A stretch of 64,000 bases of DNA, taken from Verpa conica. Its lineage: Eukaryota; Ascomycota; Pezizomycetes; Pezizales; Morchellaceae. Location of the stretch: positions 3,100,001-3,164,000 of the forward strand of contig JAUFSD010000003.1 in the NCBI GenBank assembly GCA_033030425.1, read 5' to 3'. Each line of letters begins with the position of its first letter. Within the stretch, counting starts at the first letter, position 1. Made by a program: the position numbers and the translations under genes. Below the pieces are notes generated by a model, which worked only from the letters and a program-made list of their open reading frames with translations, ran no database searches and was not told the origin of the DNA. Positions 59,752-64,000 of this stretch are shown piece after piece.

Positions 59752-62037
59752 TTAGGTGCAACCGTTGACAAGTGAGTTTTGAGGCCAGTCATAACCAGTG
59801 GAAGCCCAATTAGTCAAATTAGGGTTCATGTATGCGTCGATGTGGTCCTCAATGTACTGAGTCGTCGGGTAATCTGGTGGATCGCAGGTAACAGAGCAGT
59901 CTTCACACTCATCATCTTGCCAGACGCGGATCCTATTTTAAGTTAGTATTGTCATTACTTTTTTAAAAAAATAATTTAGAATCACTGGAAACTAACCAAT
60001 CGATCCTCATCTTGGCTGGTAATAACTTTGCAAGTTCCACCCAGTTGATGTACGCGAATGTACTACTCATACCAACATTCATAATAATTGTCATGGGTTC
60101 CTGCGGGATGGGCCTTTGTCCAACATTTCCATTGGGGCCTGTAGCCCCGGCCATCATTTTCCATGTCTTCTCCGCGCCAATGTTCCATTCAATCATCCCT
60201 TCACTGCCCGGCTCATATTCGAATCCATAGGTTTGATACTGTTTCCCATCGTACCAGTCGTTGTTCAAAGTTGAAAACCCAGAAATAGCTTCCTGATAGT
60301 AACCTCCACGATACGAATTCATTACCGTGATCTCGCTGTCGTAGACGGCAATCTGGTCGTAATCAGGCTGATACCAAATATCGAAAGGAGCAACTTGTGC
60401 AGACTGAGATACAGCGCCAACAATACTTCCATTCGAGTCAAGTACTGAAACTGTCGCCTCAAGAATATCGATTTCGGGCGATGATCTGGCTTTTCCTTGG
60501 TTGGGGTGATCCTCACCGCTACAGGTACAGCCAGGGAGTTTCATGCCAGGAAGCCAACTCAGTCCGTCAGGACTAGACTGATTCGCCGTGATTCCTGCAT
60601 CGCATCCATCGTGGTATGAATATGGCCACATGCCCTCAGTGGTCGAGAGGTATCCTGGGCGACCCAAGTTGCCCATTGTCCAAAAACCCGGCCATAATCC
60701 AGAAACGTTTCCGGCACCAGGCAACGAGATACTTGCTGATTTAATGTTAGAAACCGTTAAATAACAAGGTGTTTCTAGGGCAATCTCACCTTCGATGATT
60801 CCACCTTTGAAGCATAGCTTATTCCAGCTCTGAAGCATTCCAGACCTGAAATCCAAGTCATGGTTCCTGAAGGCAGCGAACTCGATCTCAAGGACCCCAT
60901 CCTTTGTTGTCAATGCATCAGGGTCGTACCATTCCGAATCCTGGGTAGCAGCACTTCACGGGGGGGTTAGCCGAGATAAGCACTAAAATTAGTCTCGTAT
61001 TCAGGAACTTACTAATGGATGTCAACGCCTTCCCTGTGTAACAGTTAGCATGAATTGTAAGCATAGGAGCTGACAAAAGACACTCACCAGTATGGGTCTT
61101 CATTTGGATAAAACGACCTCCCGTCCTCATTGAATTCATCGGAAAACTAGATTTTACACCACCTTAGCAACACCGGACTCATACCATATTCGGATTACTG
61201 ATCGGAGTACTAACTACTAGTCGAAACGTCTTCCCATCGGCCGAAGTCCTCGTCAATGCGCTGTCTGGCGTATCTGGATCGACTAACGAATGCCTAACGT
61301 TCTTCAATAGAGCAATCGGCCCAACATCGAGACAGAGCGGCCCGCTGCAGTCACCATCTGAGACCTCGATAGCGTCGCGAACGAAGGTCCTAGAAAGAAA
61401 AACTCCGTCTTAGCAACCGAAAACCGACGGGGATGAAAGAAAGCGATACATACAAGACAGGATATCCGATGAAGAGCATGAGAAGACCCACTACAATAAA
61501 CACCAACCCTCCAACATTTGTCAACCCTCGCCTAGTAAAGACGTCACACTCTCTCATGTCATCCAGCTGTGCAGGGTCATGCAGGGCATCATCATCCTCC
61601 TTATCTATTGGAAACAGCAGCAGACCAGCTGATGGTGTTATATTGTACTTTTCACTGATTGTCTGCGAGTTGAGTGAATCTAGAGGGTCAGGAGATGCAG
61701 TCCTTGAAGTTCCATCATCGAACGGCGATACGAATGGGCCATATCGAGAATCCCTATGGTCAGTGCTCCAACTGGACCTTCGTGACGATGTAGGGCTGTC
61801 TAGGTATCCTTGAAACTTAGGCCGCTGTTGCGGCGGAATTAACAACTCTGAAGATTCTACCGGAGTATCATTCTGGTAGAAGGGACTATAGGACCGTGAA
61901 GCTGTTGGTGAAGGGGCTTGAGGTGTCAAGATCCGGCTTGGTATAACACTCATGCGCCGTGAAGCAGGATCACTTAGTAGATCCTGTGAACTAGCATTGA
62001 GCGTTATGGGTGGTGGTGGAGATGGACGCGCCGACAT
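59752..62037 (-). CDS. KRE6: beta-1,6-glucan biosynthesis protein of the KRE6/SKN1 family
   Basis: This is a type II membrane protein with a GH16-like lumenal domain needed for cell-wall beta-1,6-glucan. Seven exons on the minus strand (61454-62037, 61185-61389, 61088-61146, 61013-61033, 60790-60953, 59997-60735, 59752-59932) give 650 residues. A Ser/Pro-rich cytosolic tail is followed by a membrane anchor at about 177-195 (GLVFIVVGLLMLFIGYPVL). The lumenal domain starts FSDEFNEDGRSFYPNEDPYW and continues GNVSGLWPGFWTMGNLGRPG. The glycosidase-like catalytic triad sits in PEIDILEA (Glu432, Asp434, Glu437), and the end is Cys-rich (CEDCSVTCDPPDYP). Exon 4 is 21 nt and intron 2 only 38 nt. Intron 5 (60736-60789, 54 nt) is stop-free and in frame. 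KRE6 and SKN1 cannot be told apart here. Confidence 0.93.
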
Positions 62038-63720
62038 GATTGTCGGATTATTACTGAAGACTCGTGCTTTGGTTGATGTTGTTCTGTGCTTCCCAGTGGA
62101 AAAAAGAGTTTGTTGATATAAGGTTTAGGTTAGGGGGGAAGTTAGTTGCTGTAGCAGGCAAGCCAAGTTGATGTGTGTGTTGTTGTTGACAGTTCTATTT
62201 TCTATCCTCAACTTTTCCGTATAGGAACTTCGGGAAGGTTCTATACGCAGCAGAACTGTGAAGGGCAGCGAGAAAATAAAGGGGAACACGTTCAGTGACC
62301 GTGGGAAGGGGGGGGAGAAGTATTTCGTCAGAGCGGAAAAACTTAAGGCAGCTTCTGCTTTTGTCTTGACGGAGAGAAGCAGGGGATTATTCAAGATTCT
62401 TTAACAGCAAGCAACTTATCCTAGTCAAAATAGGACGAAAACACACTTGAAAGAGTGTCTAGAGAGAAAGAGCGAATCTCAATTGTCCCTGGGCAAGGAA
62501 GAATGAAGGACAGCAGCGGGATGCCGATCTCAGGGCAGATCCAAATTTGAAAGAAGTGTGGCTACTGTCTCGCTTTTGTGACCTTGAGATATTGCAGCAC
62601 ACGGCACGGACTGGTGGAGAAGGGGAGGGTGGATGGCGTTTAACAACGTGAAAGACAGAAAAACGAATGTCGGGGAGGAAAGGAGAGTTAGGCTTGAGGA
62701 TACAAGCGATTGACTTCAAGAGGGAAGCATTAATTCAAACATCTAGCAGAGGGGAGTTGGAGTTTGAAAGCGACCCAGAGGAAACCGCACAAAGATGAGT
62801 TGAAAGTTGCCCTTCACGCAAGGGGCAACCAGGGGCAACAGAGCCATCAAGCCTGCAATGATATGATTAGCGGTGCACAACGCCTCCATCAGGTCGGCAT
62901 CAACAAAGATCCCGGGTAGCCTATCAAGCAGCGGAAGAAACACCGCTTAGAGATGTGCCCAATCAGAATAGGGGCCCCACCCCCAAACATTCAGAGATCT
63001 TAGAACTTCGGAAATTCTCCAAATTCTGAGATCTAGGGCACCGTGCTGCTAGGGCAAGCTTGTTTTCAATCGCAGATGCAATCAAGTAGACCTTGTATCT
63101 CTTCCGAGCCTAAGGGTCCGTGACAAATGCCTCGTAAATAACATCCTAGAGAGGAGGCCTTGAGGAAGAACTAATATTTCTTTGGGCAGATTATTCCTGT
63201 ATCGAGTAGGCTGGGTCTCAGGTTAAATGTTATGATGTCTGTTGCCAGTCCCGCTCGGGTGGAAAAAGAGATTTTCCCGTCTGCCTCCGCGTAAGCATTG
63301 TACGAAAGAAGCAACGGTCGTCTTTACCGAGCCTTGGAAGGGGAAGAGCCTCAAGATAAAGCGAAGAGCAAAAAAGAAATTCCCCCCCTATGATAAGTAA
63401 CTCTATTATTGATAGGTGCGGCGGTACCTGCCGCCCCCCTTCCAACTGCATTGCCTGGCTGAACTGTATCAACAGCTGAACAGCTGTCCTACAATCGAGG
63501 TATGGGAATGTTGAAAGCACGATCTCTTGTCTTAAGATACTAAACACTCTCCTTATGGATCGTGGCTAACAGGTGCTTACGTTCGGCCGAGGTACATGTA
63601 TTTATTATAATAACAGTGCCTTCCTAGCTTACAGAGTAAGGGAAAAGAAGGAAAAGAAGAAAAAGAAGGACACAAAGACACAAAGACAGAAAAACCCCTG
63701 TTTATAAAACAACATTCCTC
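62038..63720. other. intergenic region upstream of KRE6-like gene
   Basis: 1.7 kb including the KRE6-like promoter and the 3' flank of the gene at the right edge. Several minus-strand frames of 60-105 codons (e.g. 63230-63547) show no recognised motif. I see no supported gene. Confidence 0.5.
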
Positions 63721-64000
63721 TCAAGACTCAATAGAGAGGGCCTTAACACCCACAAGCTTCCCTTCGCTGGTGTTTACACCGACAACAAAGTACTCGACTC
63801 GGCTCCCAGCTCCCTCGACGCGATAAACCTTAACTGCAGGCCCACTAGCGGTCTTGACGGCCTCAATGACATCCTTGTACTCGCCGCGGACGTCCCACTT
63901 GTTCGGTTCCAGCTGTTTAATCTCTCGCCCGCTCTGGACTCCGATCAAATCCCCAAACTCGTCTAGTTTGTCGCGGAGGAGACAGGTGTCAGTGAAGATC
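63721..64000 (-). CDS. 3' end of an unrecognised protein-coding gene (partial)
   Basis: An open minus-strand frame enters from beyond the window and stops at 63721, giving the last 93 residues or so. Readable parts include DTCLLRDKLDEFGDLIGVQ, KWDVRGEYKDVIEAV, AVKVYRVEG and VEYFVVGVNTSEGKLVGVKA. It is a compact alternation of charged helices and short beta strands ending LSIES. Codon use and the lack of low complexity look like a genuine gene. I do not recognise the family, and the start and any upstream exons lie outside the window. Confidence 0.7.
   Translation of the reverse strand, partial: IFTDTCLLRDKLDEFGDLIGVQSGREIKQLEPNKWDVRGEYKDVIEAVKTASGPAVKVYRVEGAGSRVEYFVVGVNTSEGKLVGVKALSIES

Noticed and set aside
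1..64000. CRISPR arrays, bacterial-type operons, rRNA genes or viral genes
   Set aside because: None seen: no direct-repeat/spacer pattern, no rRNA-like sequence and no viral protein motifs; the intron-rich architecture is eukaryotic.

Overview
The window looks like a nuclear contig of a filamentous ascomycete (Pezizomycotina). It carries intron-rich genes, mostly with introns of 50-100 nt, GT-AG borders and CTAAC/CTGAC-like branch sites. The proteins are typically fungal: a KRE6/SKN1 glucan-synthesis protein, a GT34 mannosyltransferase, an Uds1 septation protein and an MpaB-type oxygenase. Only 12 complete or near-complete genes plus one partial gene occur in 64 kb, separated by long gene-free stretches holding decayed repeats. 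That low density fits a repeat-rich genome such as a truffle-like Pezizomycete, but this placement is only a guess.

Layout. 1.2-5.3 kb: RPL28 (60S uL15) and acetyl-CoA synthetase, both on the minus strand. 5.3-15.6 kb: a gene desert with a tRNA-like relic and an AT palindrome. 15.6-20.6 kb: an Uds1 septation-domain protein and a GT34 glycosyltransferase, both plus. 22.2-27.5 kb: a divergent pair, SIF2/TBL1-like LisH-WD40 protein (minus) and TMEM115-like membrane protein (plus). 27.5-33.3 kb: desert with copy 1 of a 175-bp element that looks transcribed by RNA polymerase III. 33.3-40.0 kb: a large MAPKBP1/WDR62-like WD40 protein and an MpaB/rubber-oxygenase-family protein, both plus. 40.0-43.0 kb: desert with a perfect 12-bp hairpin and a 14-bp palindrome. 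43.0-45.0 kb: nicotinamide riboside kinase (plus) converging on LSM1 (minus). 45.0-54.0 kb: a desert interrupted by a zinc-dependent polyol dehydrogenase (48.2-49.7 kb, minus). It also holds copy 2 of the 175-bp element and a broken gene for a restriction-endonuclease-like protein. 54.1-62.0 kb: a HUL4-like HECT ubiquitin ligase and a KRE6/SKN1 protein, both minus. The right edge has the 3' end of an unrecognised gene.

The genes are mainly housekeeping (translation, mRNA decay, chromatin, ubiquitin, cell wall, Golgi, carbon and NAD metabolism). I see no gene cluster or operon-like logic. Exon structures were built by hand from reading frame, splice signals and recognised protein motifs. Every join given here keeps the frame and ends at the expected stop.

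The most unusual points are extreme micro-exons: 4 nt in LSM1, 6 nt in RPL28, 13 nt in the oxygenase, 16 nt in the dehydrogenase and 17 nt in SIF2. There is also a GC-AG intron in SIF2, two stop-free introns of 3n length, and a dispersed structured element with Pol III-like boxes whose two copies differ in a way that keeps a hairpin.
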